Origin: Flavobacterium cupreum
GTDB taxonomy: Bacteria; Bacteroidota; Bacteroidia; Flavobacteriales; Flavobacteriaceae
Assembly: GCF_003996965.1 (NCBI RefSeq)
Contig: NZ_QWDM01000002.1
Span: forward strand, 248,001-312,000
Length of the DNA stretch: 64,000 bases
Direction: 5' to 3'
The stretch's first letter is position 1, and every line of letters starts with the position of its first letter. The notes under the pieces were generated by a model, which did no database searches, was not told the DNA's origin, and saw only the letters and a program-made list of their open reading frames with translations. Made by a program: the position numbers and the translations under genes. Below, piece by piece: positions 26,288-34,501 of this stretch.

Positions 26288-27064
26288 TTAGTTGAATCTT
26301 AAACGCACGTAAACGTGTTTAATGTCTTTTTTATCCGATTCTCTTTCGTCAATTTCGAGAATATCGGTTAGCGATTTCAACATTGGTGTTAGTTTGGAGA
26401 AACCATAGTTTCTGGGGTCAAATTCGGGTTTTTTCTTTACGATCAGATTTCCGACATCGCCTAAAAATGCCCAGCCGTCATCATCTTCGATATCTTCAAT
26501 GGTGGCTTCAATAAGTTCAATCGTCTGTTTGTCGATTTTGTGTAAAGCTTTTTCTGCAGGTTTTTCAACAGGTTTTTTAATGTCTGTTGTAACTTTTATT
26601 TTCTTTTTCTGAATGGCCCCGTCTAAAACTTCAATGTAAATAAAACGGTCGCAGGCTACAATAAAAGAATTAGGGGTCTTCTTTTCTCCAATACCAATTA
26701 CTTTCATTCCGGATTCCCTTAATCGAATAGCCAGACGTGTAAAATCGCTGTCACTTGAAACAATGCAAAAACCATCCAGTTTTCCAGAATACAGTAAATC
26801 CATTGCATCGATTATAAGTGCGGAATCTGAAGAGTTTTTACCAACCGTGTAGCTGTATTGCTGAATGGGAGTAATGGCATGTTCCAGCAGGACGCCTTTC
26901 CATCCGTTGGAATTTGGTTTGGTCCAGTCTGCATAAATACGTTTGGTTGTGGGAGTGCCAAATTTTGTTATTTCTTCCATCATACCTTTGACATTACTGT
27001 AAGGTACGTTATCGGCATCAATAAGAACGGCTAATTTTAAATCTTTTGAGGTGCTTAAAGCCAT
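26288..27064 (-). CDS. NYN-domain protein with C-terminal LOTUS (OST-HTH) domain
   Basis: The 258-aa protein has an NYN (PIN-like RNase) domain at about residues 9-147. Its acidic residues are D16 and D18 (LIDADNVP), D80 and D86 (SSDSALIIDAMD), and D105 and D107 (SSDSDF). After a Lys/Pro-rich linker comes a LOTUS/OST-HTH domain (about 181-257: WAFLGDVGNLIVKKKPEFDP, then YGFSKLTPMLKSL). All acidic positions for metal binding are kept, so nuclease activity is plausible. LOTUS domains bind RNA, G-quadruplex RNA or protein partners in eukaryotes. Bacterial fusions of this kind are known from comparative genomics but are poorly characterised. Probably cytoplasmic. Confidence 0.88.
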   Translation of the reverse strand: MALSTSKDLKLAVLIDADNVPYSNVKGMMEEITKFGTPTTKRIYADWTKPNSNGWKGVLLEHAITPIQQYSYTVGKNSSDSALIIDAMDLLYSGKLDGFCIVSSDSDFTRLAIRLRESGMKVIGIGEKKTPNSFIVACDRFIYIEVLDGAIQKKKIKVTTDIKKPVEKPAEKALHKIDKQTIELIEATIEDIEDDDGWAFLGDVGNLIVKKKPEFDPRNYGFSKLTPMLKSLTDILEIDERESDKKDIKHVYVRLRFN

Positions 27065-27309
27065 TATATAAAGGTGTTATGATTTATGATATTTCTTTTT
27101 AAAAAGCATTTAAAATTAGTGAAAAATAAACAATTACGGCTCTTTAAGAAGAATTTATAACAGGTATAAATTAGGCAATACAAAAGGGGATATTTATATT
27201 TTGTAAGTTTTTTACGGTAATTTAAATTATTTTTTTAGAAAATTTTAACTAATAGTGTATTTGAATCCGATTCATTTTTAAATTATTATGATAACATCGA
27301 ATAAATATT

Positions 27310-27317
27310 TATTTTTG
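27310..27317 (+). promoter_or_regulatory. -7 promoter box for the SPT-like gene
   Basis: TATTTTTG, followed by CACG, lies 38 nt before the ATG at 27356, within a 291-nt AT-rich spacer between divergent genes. No -33 TTG at consensus spacing. Confidence 0.55.
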
Positions 27318-27355
27318 CACGCTGTTTAAAATTAAAATTATTACATCATTATATT

Positions 27356-28618
27356 ATGGTAAAAGATTTATTCGAAAGAATTCAAAACAATAAAGGGCCA
27401 TTAGGAAAATGGGCTTCGCAAGCTGAAGGGTATTTTGTATTCCCTAAATTAGAAGGAGAACTTGGTCCGAGAATGCAATTTGGCGGAAAAAATATTTTGA
27501 ACTGGAGTATAAATGACTATTTAGGTCTGGCCAATCATCCGGAAGTACGTCAGGCAGATATTGATGCTGCTGCTGAGTTTGGTGCAGCTTATCCAATGGG
27601 TGCCCGTATGATGTCAGGACATACAAAATATCACGAACAATTAGAAAATGAACTGGCTGCTTTCGTGATGAAAGAATCAGCTTATTTATTGAATTTTGGT
27701 TATCAGGGAATGGTATCTACCATTGATGCCTTAGTAACCAAAAACGATATCATTGTTTATGATGTAGATTCTCATGCCTGTATTATTGATGGTGTGCGTT
27801 TGCATATGGGAAAACGTTTTACTTACAAACACAATGATCTGGAGAGTATGGAGAAAAACCTGCAGCGTGCTACTAAAATGGCTACGGAAACAGGTGGTGG
27901 AATTTTATTTATTACTGAAGGTGTTTTCGGAATGAGAGGACAACAAGGTAAATTAAAGGAGATTGTTGCCTTAAAACAAAAATATAATTTCCGTTTGCTG
28001 GTAGATGATGCACATGGTTTTGGTACCCTTGGCAAAACAGGAGCCGGAGCAGGTGAGGAGCAGGGAGTGCAGGATGGAATTGATGTTTACTTCTCGACTT
28101 TTGCAAAATCGATGGCTAATATCGGAGCTTTTATAGCGGCAGATAAAGATATTATTGATTATTTAAAATACAATTTACGTTCTCAGATGTTTGCGAAAGC
28201 ATTACCAATGATTCAGACCATCGGTTCTTTGAAACGTTTGGAATTGTTGCGTAATCACCCGGAATTAAAAGATAAACTTTGGGAAAATGTAAATGCATTG
28301 CAAAATGGTTTACGTTCCAGAAATTTCAATATCGGAGATACCAATACGTGTGTAACGCCGGTATACCTTGAAGGAAGTGTTCCTGAAGCGATGGTGATGG
28401 TAAATGATTTAAGAGAAAACTACGGTATTTTCCTTTCGATCGTAATTTATCCGGTAATTCCAAAAGGAATTATTTTGTTGAGAATGATCCCTACAACGTC
28501 ACATACATTATCTGATATTGATGAGACATTAGTAGCTTTTGAAGCAATTCGTGAGAAACTGGAAAACGGAACCTATAAAGAAATTGCAAGCAGAACTAAA
28601 GTTGATTTAGACGCTTAA
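27356..28618 (+). CDS. serine palmitoyltransferase-like PLP enzyme (candidate cysteate acyltransferase for capnine)
   Basis: The 420-aa protein belongs to the alpha-oxoamine synthase family of fold-type I PLP enzymes. These condense an amino acid with an acyl-CoA or acyl-ACP. The PLP lysine is K251 in STFAKSMANIGAF; other motifs are NDYLGLANHPEVR, DSHACIIDGVRL, ITEGVFGMRG and VDDAHGFGTLG. In Bacteroidota such enzymes make sphingolipid bases from serine or capnine from cysteate. In F. johnsoniae a homologue (reported as Fjoh_2419) was shown to use cysteate for sulfonolipid synthesis and gliding. That role is likely here by family and genus, but serine specificity cannot be excluded. Confidence 0.85.
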   Translation: MVKDLFERIQNNKGPLGKWASQAEGYFVFPKLEGELGPRMQFGGKNILNWSINDYLGLANHPEVRQADIDAAAEFGAAYPMGARMMSGHTKYHEQLENELAAFVMKESAYLLNFGYQGMVSTIDALVTKNDIIVYDVDSHACIIDGVRLHMGKRFTYKHNDLESMEKNLQRATKMATETGGGILFITEGVFGMRGQQGKLKEIVALKQKYNFRLLVDDAHGFGTLGKTGAGAGEEQGVQDGIDVYFSTFAKSMANIGAFIAADKDIIDYLKYNLRSQMFAKALPMIQTIGSLKRLELLRNHPELKDKLWENVNALQNGLRSRNFNIGDTNTCVTPVYLEGSVPEAMVMVNDLRENYGIFLSIVIYPVIPKGIILLRMIPTTSHTLSDIDETLVAFEAIREKLENGTYKEIASRTKVDLDA

Positions 28619-28654
28619 TTTCAAGAGAATAAATTTCCGTAGTGGGAATTATGT

Positions 28655-28690
28655 AAAAAAATCCATTCTGATAAAGAATGGATTTTTTTT
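28655..28690 (+). terminator. terminator after the SPT-like gene
   Basis: AAAAATCCATTCT pairs with AGAATGGATTTTT around GATAA, with a run of eight T residues. It is about 40 nt after the stop codon. Confidence 0.9.
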
Positions 28691-28739
28691 TATTTATAAT
28701 TAAATTTATACTCCAATACTAATTCTAAAAACAAATATT

Positions 28740-29216
28740 ATGAAAAAACTACTCGCATTAACGATAATCACTCTGGCTTGTTTTACTTCCTGTAAAAAAG
28801 CACCTGAACCAGTTGAAAAAGCACCTAACCCGCCAAAAGAAGCTGAAATTGCAGAGCCTTCCGGAGATCAGTGTTATCTTTCGACTGCAAACAACAGTAC
28901 AGTTGAATTAAGTTTTAATGTAAACTCACATCAGGAAGTCAATGGAAAACTGAGCTATGCCTTATACGGAAAAGATAAAAATGAAGGAACGATTATCGGA
29001 AATATGAAAGGAGATACGCTGATTGCAGATTACACTTTTATGTCAGAAGGGGTTTCGTCTGTGAGGGAAGTTGCCTTTCTTCAAAGAGAAAATACTTTTA
29101 TCGAAGGTTTCGGAGATATTGTCGATGCTAATGATAAAGTAACTTTCAAGGATAAAACAAAATTAAAGTTTGATCCTAAAGTGGTACTTTCGAAAGTAGA
29201 TTGTAAAGTAGAGTAA
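28740..29216 (+). CDS. lipoprotein of unknown function
   Basis: The 158-aa protein has a lipobox (CFTSC), a Lys/Pro/Glu-rich linker (CKKAPEPVEKAPNPPKEAEI) and a domain of about 115 residues. The linker may span periplasm or peptidoglycan. In the domain, the strands GKLSYALYGKDKNEGTIIGN and FEGFGDI-like turns resemble small calycin-like or NlpE-like beta proteins, but I cannot assign a family. Basic residues after Cys argue against surface export. The gene stands alone between two strong terminators. Confidence 0.75.
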   Translation: MKKLLALTIITLACFTSCKKAPEPVEKAPNPPKEAEIAEPSGDQCYLSTANNSTVELSFNVNSHQEVNGKLSYALYGKDKNEGTIIGNMKGDTLIADYTFMSEGVSSVREVAFLQRENTFIEGFGDIVDANDKVTFKDKTKLKFDPKVVLSKVDCKVE

Positions 29217-29233
29217 TCATCTTTAGAATATAA

Positions 29234-29273
29234 AAAAAAAGCTCCATTCGTTTATATGAATGGAGCTTTTTTT
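29234..29273 (+). terminator. terminator after the lipoprotein gene
   Basis: AAAAAAGCTCCATTC pairs with GAATGGAGCTTTTTT (15 bp) around an 8-nt loop, with a T-run. It starts 18 nt after the stop codon. Confidence 0.92.
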
Positions 29274-29288
29274 GCAGTCTTATTTTTT

Positions 29289-29352
29289 AGTCTCAGTCTC
29301 AAGTTTGCATAACTACCATACTGTCAACCGAGACTGAGACTGAATACTGAAC
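29289..29352. repeat. AGTCTCAG palindromic repeat, copy 2
   Basis: AGTCTCAGTCTC (29289-29300) is a perfect inverted repeat of GAGACTGAGACT (29330-29341), followed by GACTGAATACTGA. Same family as 17497-17556 and 60461-60515. It lies between convergent genes, just past the terminator. Confidence 0.7.
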
Positions 29353-29358
29353 ACTTTT

Positions 29359-30477
29359 TCACAGGTACTTTAAATACGTTTTTCTTTGACAGTGAATTTT
29401 CGGATCAAAATTTTTCCAAAGTAAATGAATCGCTGTGTTTTCGGCCAACTCCGGAGTCCTGATGCAATTCTGGATTCCTTTTTCTGAAAAAGTTTTAAAA
29501 TATTCATCAAAAATAATAGCCGTAACCCCTTTATTCTGATAATCCGGATGAACTCCGATTAGGTAAAAAACAACATCTTTACTCTTTTTTCGTGCTCGTA
29601 ATAAATGGATGAATCCAAATGGGAATAGTTTTCCTTTTGCTTTCTGCAAAGCCTCGGAAAAGCTCGGCATCACGATACTAAAGGCAACCAGTTTATCGTC
29701 TTTATCAACCACAAACTTAATGTATTCGGGATTGATAAAACTAATGTATTTCTTTTTGAAATATTCTTTCTGCACGTCTGAAATAGCTACAAATGAAGCT
29801 AGTTTGGCATACGATTCATTAAACAAATCAAACATTTTGTCCACATGGGGCATAATGTCTTTTGTCTTGGTGAATGTTAAGGATCGTAAGCCGTATCTTT
29901 TTTTAATTAATTCCTGAGCTTTCACAAAGAATTCAGGTTTTACATTGGAAAAAGGAAAGATACTTTCAATATATTCTTTCTCCACCTGAAAGCCTAATTG
30001 TTCAAAATGGGTCACATAATACGGATTATTATACCAGGTAATCATCGTTCCTATCTGATCATAGCCTTCGGTAAGAACGCCAACCTTATCCAGGTTCGAA
30101 AAACCCATTGGCCCTTCAACGTGTTCCAGATTATTTTGTTTTCCAAGTTCGTAAACTTTTTCGAGCAAAGCTTTTGTCACTTCAATGTCATCAATAACAT
30201 CAAACCATCCGAAACGAACTTTCCTTTTGTGCTGATTATTTACTTCAGACCAGTTGATGATCGCGGTTATCCTGCCCACAATTTCATTGTCTTTATAAGC
30301 CAGGTAAAAATAGGCCTCAGCATTCTCAAAAGCAGGATTTTTAGTTTTATCAAATGCCTCTAATTCATCAGCAATAATGGGCGGAACCCAATACGGATTG
30401 TCTTTGTATAATGAAAACGGAAATTTGATATACGCTGTTAATTCTTTTTTAGTTTTGGCTTCTTTAATTGTAATCAT
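29359..30477 (-). CDS. GNAT-like acyltransferase (YghO/BcerS-type)
   Basis: The 372-aa protein has the layout of large YghO-like proteins. It begins with KFPFSLYKDNPYWVPPIIAD, has a first GNAT-related half (FYLAYKDNEIVGRITAIINW) and a C-terminal acetyl-CoA fold (VVFYLIGVHPDYQNKGVTAIIF). Databases sometimes label such proteins 'GTP cyclohydrolase', but no such motifs are present. The substrate is unknown. The presence next to a sphingolipid/sulfonolipid-type synthase gene region (28 kb) might hint at N-acylation of the lipid base, but this is conjecture. It lies 45 nt after the outer-membrane protein gene. Confidence 0.7.
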   Translation of the reverse strand: MITIKEAKTKKELTAYIKFPFSLYKDNPYWVPPIIADELEAFDKTKNPAFENAEAYFYLAYKDNEIVGRITAIINWSEVNNQHKRKVRFGWFDVIDDIEVTKALLEKVYELGKQNNLEHVEGPMGFSNLDKVGVLTEGYDQIGTMITWYNNPYYVTHFEQLGFQVEKEYIESIFPFSNVKPEFFVKAQELIKKRYGLRSLTFTKTKDIMPHVDKMFDLFNESYAKLASFVAISDVQKEYFKKKYISFINPEYIKFVVDKDDKLVAFSIVMPSFSEALQKAKGKLFPFGFIHLLRARKKSKDVVFYLIGVHPDYQNKGVTAIIFDEYFKTFSEKGIQNCIRTPELAENTAIHLLWKNFDPKIHCQRKTYLKYL

Positions 30478-30522
30478 TAAATCGTATTGTAAAGTATCTC
30501 CGGGAGATTTGGTTATTTATAA

Positions 30523-31521
30523 TTATTCGTATTTAGATTTACGTTTTCTTTCCTGTTCCTGATAATCTGTTTCCTTTTCATTTTTAGATTTTACACCTTC
30601 AGGATCTTTAGGGTCTTTTTTCTTGTCTTTTCTGGATTGTTTCTTGAATTCCATTTGGGTTTCCTTGTACTTGGTATCATAGCGCCAGGAAACACCAACT
30701 CCTCCATATAAGATAGAAGGCGTACCTTTAAAGTTAGTGCTTACGGAAGCATCAACTTGTAAGTTCGGACTCAGCAGATAAGCCGCTCCGCCACGAACGA
30801 TAGCATCACTGTAAAAGTCACTTTTATAACCCTGGTTTTCAACAAAACCGGACCATTTATCATTGAACCCATGCGTTAAGGTTAAGACATAACCATAACT
30901 GGGATAATCTGTCGAAATATAGTCGGCAATAATATTAGTCACAAAAACCCATTTTCCGCCTCCAAATTGATTTTGAGTGATCAGGGCTACTTTTGGTGAA
31001 ATGCTGGATTCCGGAGAAAAAGAATACGGATTGTTTTTACCGACAAAATTCGCTCCTGCAAAAACAGAGATTGCGGGTATTAACTGATGCCAGTCAAAGC
31101 TGTGATTGGCTTTATAGCTGTAAATGTTTTTTGTTTTTTCGTAGTTTTTAAAAGGATCATAAATTAAATATTTCGCCCCTAAAACGGTTTGTCTGAAATT
31201 ATTTTTTTTATAATTGGTATACGGAGTATCAAAATTTTCCATTTGATATTGTAAATCAAGCACAAATTCGAGTTTTTCGAGAAATGCACCATACCTGAAT
31301 GTTAAGTCCGTACCAAATCCATTTGCATCATAATTTAATAAATCATGCTTTTCTTTTATTCCGTAAATACCAATTTCAGCCTGGATAACAGATTTTCCTA
31401 CCGCAAAAGCCGACATTGTTTCACCGGGACGGTTAGAGTTGATGACATCGGTATATTGGGCGAAAAAGAATTGAGGTGTAAAAAAAAGAGCGGCAATAAA
31501 TAAGTTTTTAGCTTTTAACAT
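30523..31521 (-). CDS. outer-membrane transporter-like beta-barrel protein
   Basis: The 332-aa protein has a signal peptide (ending FFFAQ) and a barrel of alternating beta strands resembling the MetA-pathway 'transporter' family (PF13557-like): SNRPGETMSAFAVGKSVIQ, GTDLTFRYGAF and YGYVLTLTHGFNDKWSGF. After the barrel comes a Lys/Asp/Glu-rich tail of about 48 residues (QSRKDKKKDPKDPEG and so on) that would lie in the periplasm. The substrate is unknown. It is transcribed first in a two-gene unit with the GNAT-like gene. Confidence 0.78.
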   Translation of the reverse strand: MLKAKNLFIAALFFTPQFFFAQYTDVINSNRPGETMSAFAVGKSVIQAEIGIYGIKEKHDLLNYDANGFGTDLTFRYGAFLEKLEFVLDLQYQMENFDTPYTNYKKNNFRQTVLGAKYLIYDPFKNYEKTKNIYSYKANHSFDWHQLIPAISVFAGANFVGKNNPYSFSPESSISPKVALITQNQFGGGKWVFVTNIIADYISTDYPSYGYVLTLTHGFNDKWSGFVENQGYKSDFYSDAIVRGGAAYLLSPNLQVDASVSTNFKGTPSILYGGVGVSWRYDTKYKETQMEFKKQSRKDKKKDPKDPEGVKSKNEKETDYQEQERKRKSKYE

Positions 31522-31620
31522 AAACGTAATTTTTGATTAAAAAGTAATAACGCATTTCAAATGTACTATATTTTATTATTTATTTAAGATTGATATTTTA
31601 ATTTTAAACAACGGATTTAT

Positions 31621-31628
31621 TAATTTTG
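31621..31628 (+). promoter_or_regulatory. -7 promoter box for the DUF4834 gene
   Basis: TAATTTTG fits TAnnTTTG. An in-frame TTG at 31626 lies inside the box, so the ATG at 31647 must be the start. Confidence 0.6.
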
Positions 31629-31646
31629 GAAAAAAATTATACAATT

Positions 31647-31931
31647 ATGCAAGAAGCATCTTTTTCAGGTTTAATAAAAGCTATCTGTTACATCGTGGCT
31701 TTTTATTATATTTTTAAATTTTTAGCTAGAATCTTTTTGCCTGTATTGGTAAAAAAGGCTGTAGAAAAAGCAGGAGAGAATTTTCAGAGACAACAACAAT
31801 ATAGCCAGGATAATTCATGGCAAAAAACGCAACGCAATAACGATGAGATCATTGTCAATACGGCGAATGTTAAAAATCCCCGTGAAACCAAAAAAGTGGG
31901 AGATTATGTTGATTACGAAGAAATAGATTAA
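31647..31931 (+). CDS. DUF4834 family small membrane protein
   Basis: The 94-aa protein has one hydrophobic helix (about residues 9-33: IKAICYIVAFYYIFKFLARI). A polar, Gln/Asn-rich stretch and a conserved end, KKVGDYVDYEEID, complete it. This matches DUF4834, a small family of Flavobacteriia with no known function. It precedes yfhO by 51 nt in the same direction, so the two may be co-expressed. It would be a single-pass inner-membrane protein. Confidence 0.82.
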   Translation: MQEASFSGLIKAICYIVAFYYIFKFLARIFLPVLVKKAVEKAGENFQRQQQYSQDNSWQKTQRNNDEIIVNTANVKNPRETKKVGDYVDYEEID

Positions 31932-31982
31932 GTTTGTGTCCTAAATAAAATAGGATTCATCATTTAACCAAACCTGCCAAAA

Positions 31983-34448
31983 TTGAAAATAGTAAATAAG
32001 TTCTATCCGCACGCCCTTGTTATATTGGGCTTTATTCTCGTTTCTATAATTTATTTTTACCCGGTATTACAAGGGAAACAAATTTTCCAGTCCGATATTG
32101 CACAATATACCGGAATGGCTAAAGAGCAAAATGATTTTAGAGCCACAGAACATACTGAGCCGTACTGGACAAACTCTGCTTTTGGCGGAATGCCGACGTA
32201 TCAGCTTGGAGCCAATTATCCGAACGATTATGTAGGCAAATTAGATGATGCATTACGTTTCTTACCACGCCCTGCCGATTATTTATTTTTATACTTCTTA
32301 GGTTTTTACGGATTGTTATTAGTTTTAAAGACAGATCCTTTAAAAGCTTTTATCGGAGCAATTGCTTTCGGTTTTTCAACCTATTTAATTATTATTTTAG
32401 GCGTTGGACATAATGCTAAAGCACATGCTATTGCTTATATGCCTTTGGTGATTGCCGGATTTATACTGGTTTTTCAGAAAAAATATATTTGGGGAGGTTT
32501 GCTCACCATGTTTGCGGTGGCATTGGAAATTAATGCGAACCACTTTCAAATGACCTATTATTTATTGATTTTCCTATTGATACTTTCCGGTTATTTTGCT
32601 TTTAATTACCTTAAAGATAGAGAATACAGGCCGCTTTTACTTTCGGTTGGTGTTTTGGCAGCCGCTGGAATTTTTGCTATTGGAGCCAATGCCACTAATT
32701 TACTGGCAACAAGCGAATATGCTAAATTTAGTACCCGCAGCAATAGTGAACTGACCTTTAATCCGGACGGAACTAAAAAGGTCAATGAGAATGCACTGAG
32801 CCATGAATATATCACGGAATACAGCTACGGAATTGCCGAGAGTCTTAATCTGATTGCACCACGACTTTTTGGTGGTTCTAACCATGAAAATGTGGGGATA
32901 GATAGCCGTATGTATTCTTTTATGACAGAACAGGGAGTACCATCTGAAAAAGCACAGGATTTCGTGTCCGGAATGCCTACCTATTGGGGTGATCAGCCCA
33001 TTGTTGCAGCCCCGGCCTATATTGGGGTTGTAGTTTTCTTTTTAGGTGTTTTAGCGTTGTTTATTGATGACAGAAAAATAAAATATGTTTTCCTATCGGG
33101 AGCATTGGTGGCATTAGTGCTGTCATGGGGAAAAAATTTCTCCCTGTTAACCGATTTCTTTATTGATTACGTTCCGATGTACGATAAGTTCAGGGCAGTC
33201 TCCTCAATTCAGGTTATTCTTGAATTATGTTTCCCTGTACTCGCTGTAATGGGATTACAATCGTTTTTTAAAGCGAAAGACGAGCCTAAACTACAGCAAA
33301 AGGCACTGGTTCAGACCGGAGCTTTCGGACTGGGAGTTTTACTGATTCTGGTTTTTGCAAAAAGTATGTTTCATTTTACAGGAAGCAGCGATAGTTATTT
33401 CCTGGAAAGTTACGGACCAGGCTTTGTTGATGCTCTAAAAGAAGACAGAATGAGTTTGTATTCTGCAGATTTATTGCGTTCAGGTTTCTTTATCGTGGTT
33501 ACTTTCGGAATTTTATGGTTGTTTATTAAAAATAAATTTTCACAAAATACCACTTTAATCATTGTAGGTCTTTTGATGATTTTTGATTTGTTTTTTGTGG
33601 ATAAAAAATATGTTTCGGCTAAAGACTTTGTGAGTCCTGTAGAGATTGCGGCGCCCTTTCAGGAAACACCTTCTGATGCTCAGATTTTAAAGGATACCAC
33701 ACATTACAGGGTTTTTGAGGTAAACGGTAATATGTCCAGTGCGCGTGCCTCTTACTTCCACCATTCACTAGGAGGATACCATGCCGCAAAACCAAGAAGA
33801 ATCCAGCAATTGTTTGATTACCAGATCGCCAAAAACAATATGGAAGTTCTGGATATGCTGAATGTGAAATATATTATCCAGACGGATAAAGAAGGAAAAG
33901 AATTCCCGACGGTTAATCCAAATACAAATGGGAATGCCTGGTTTGTAAGTGATGTAAGACTTGTCAATAAGCCGGACGATGTCATGAAAGCTTTAGATCA
34001 TCTGGATACCAAAAAAGTGGCCATTTTTAACGTTCGTGAACATGAAGGTAAATTCAGAAGTGCCCGTTTAAAAAAACAATGGGATACTACCGGAACGATT
34101 AAAGTGGTGGAATATAAGCCCAATTATATCAAATATCAGTCAGATAACGGAAAAGACGGTTTGGCTGTTTTCTCTGAAATGTATTATAAAAACGGATGGA
34201 ATGCTTATATCGATGGTAAATTAACCGATCATTTCCCTGTAGATTATGTGTTACGAGCAATGGAAATTCCCGGAGGAAAACATACTGTAGAATTTAAATT
34301 CGAGCCAGAGGTAGTAAAAACAGGAAGTACCATAACATTGATAAGTACAATAGGAATGTTGCTGTTATTGATTGGCGGGGTTTATTTTGAAAGATTTTAC
34401 CACAAAGATTCACAAAGAATTCACGGAGATACTCAAAAAAATATTTAA
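31983..34448 (+). CDS. YfhO family polytopic membrane protein
   Basis: The 821-aa protein has about 12-14 membrane helices and a large outer loop/C-terminal domain. YfhO proteins resemble GT-C glycosyltransferases that add sugars to lipid-linked or wall polymers. The start is TTG at 31983; the next Met is about 44 codons further, inside the conserved N-terminal region, and the peptide KFYPHALVILGFI needs the TTG. The final 17 or so residues (YHKDSQRIHGDTQKNI) are hydrophilic and encoded by DNA that resembles an intergenic repeat. It precedes a glycosyltransferase and a flippase, pointing to surface polysaccharide assembly. Confidence 0.88.
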   Translation: MKIVNKFYPHALVILGFILVSIIYFYPVLQGKQIFQSDIAQYTGMAKEQNDFRATEHTEPYWTNSAFGGMPTYQLGANYPNDYVGKLDDALRFLPRPADYLFLYFLGFYGLLLVLKTDPLKAFIGAIAFGFSTYLIIILGVGHNAKAHAIAYMPLVIAGFILVFQKKYIWGGLLTMFAVALEINANHFQMTYYLLIFLLILSGYFAFNYLKDREYRPLLLSVGVLAAAGIFAIGANATNLLATSEYAKFSTRSNSELTFNPDGTKKVNENALSHEYITEYSYGIAESLNLIAPRLFGGSNHENVGIDSRMYSFMTEQGVPSEKAQDFVSGMPTYWGDQPIVAAPAYIGVVVFFLGVLALFIDDRKIKYVFLSGALVALVLSWGKNFSLLTDFFIDYVPMYDKFRAVSSIQVILELCFPVLAVMGLQSFFKAKDEPKLQQKALVQTGAFGLGVLLILVFAKSMFHFTGSSDSYFLESYGPGFVDALKEDRMSLYSADLLRSGFFIVVTFGILWLFIKNKFSQNTTLIIVGLLMIFDLFFVDKKYVSAKDFVSPVEIAAPFQETPSDAQILKDTTHYRVFEVNGNMSSARASYFHHSLGGYHAAKPRRIQQLFDYQIAKNNMEVLDMLNVKYIIQTDKEGKEFPTVNPNTNGNAWFVSDVRLVNKPDDVMKALDHLDTKKVAIFNVREHEGKFRSARLKKQWDTTGTIKVVEYKPNYIKYQSDNGKDGLAVFSEMYYKNGWNAYIDGKLTDHFPVDYVLRAMEIPGGKHTVEFKFEPEVVKTGSTITLISTIGMLLLLIGGVYFERFYHKDSQRIHGDTQKNI

Positions 34449-34500
34449 AAATCTTTGCGAAACCTGGTGAGAACTTAGTGAGTCTCTGTGAAACAAAACT
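34395..34500. repeat. CACAAAG-type repeat at the yfhO 3' end
   Basis: ACCACAAAGATTCACAAAGAATTCACGGAG occupies the last codons of yfhO, and TCTTTGCGAAACCTGGTGAG...GTCTCTGTGAAAC fills the spacer. The vocabulary (CACAAAG, CTTTGCGAA, CTCTGTG) matches the repeat at 57421-57545. Confidence 0.5.
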
Positions 34501-34501
34501 G

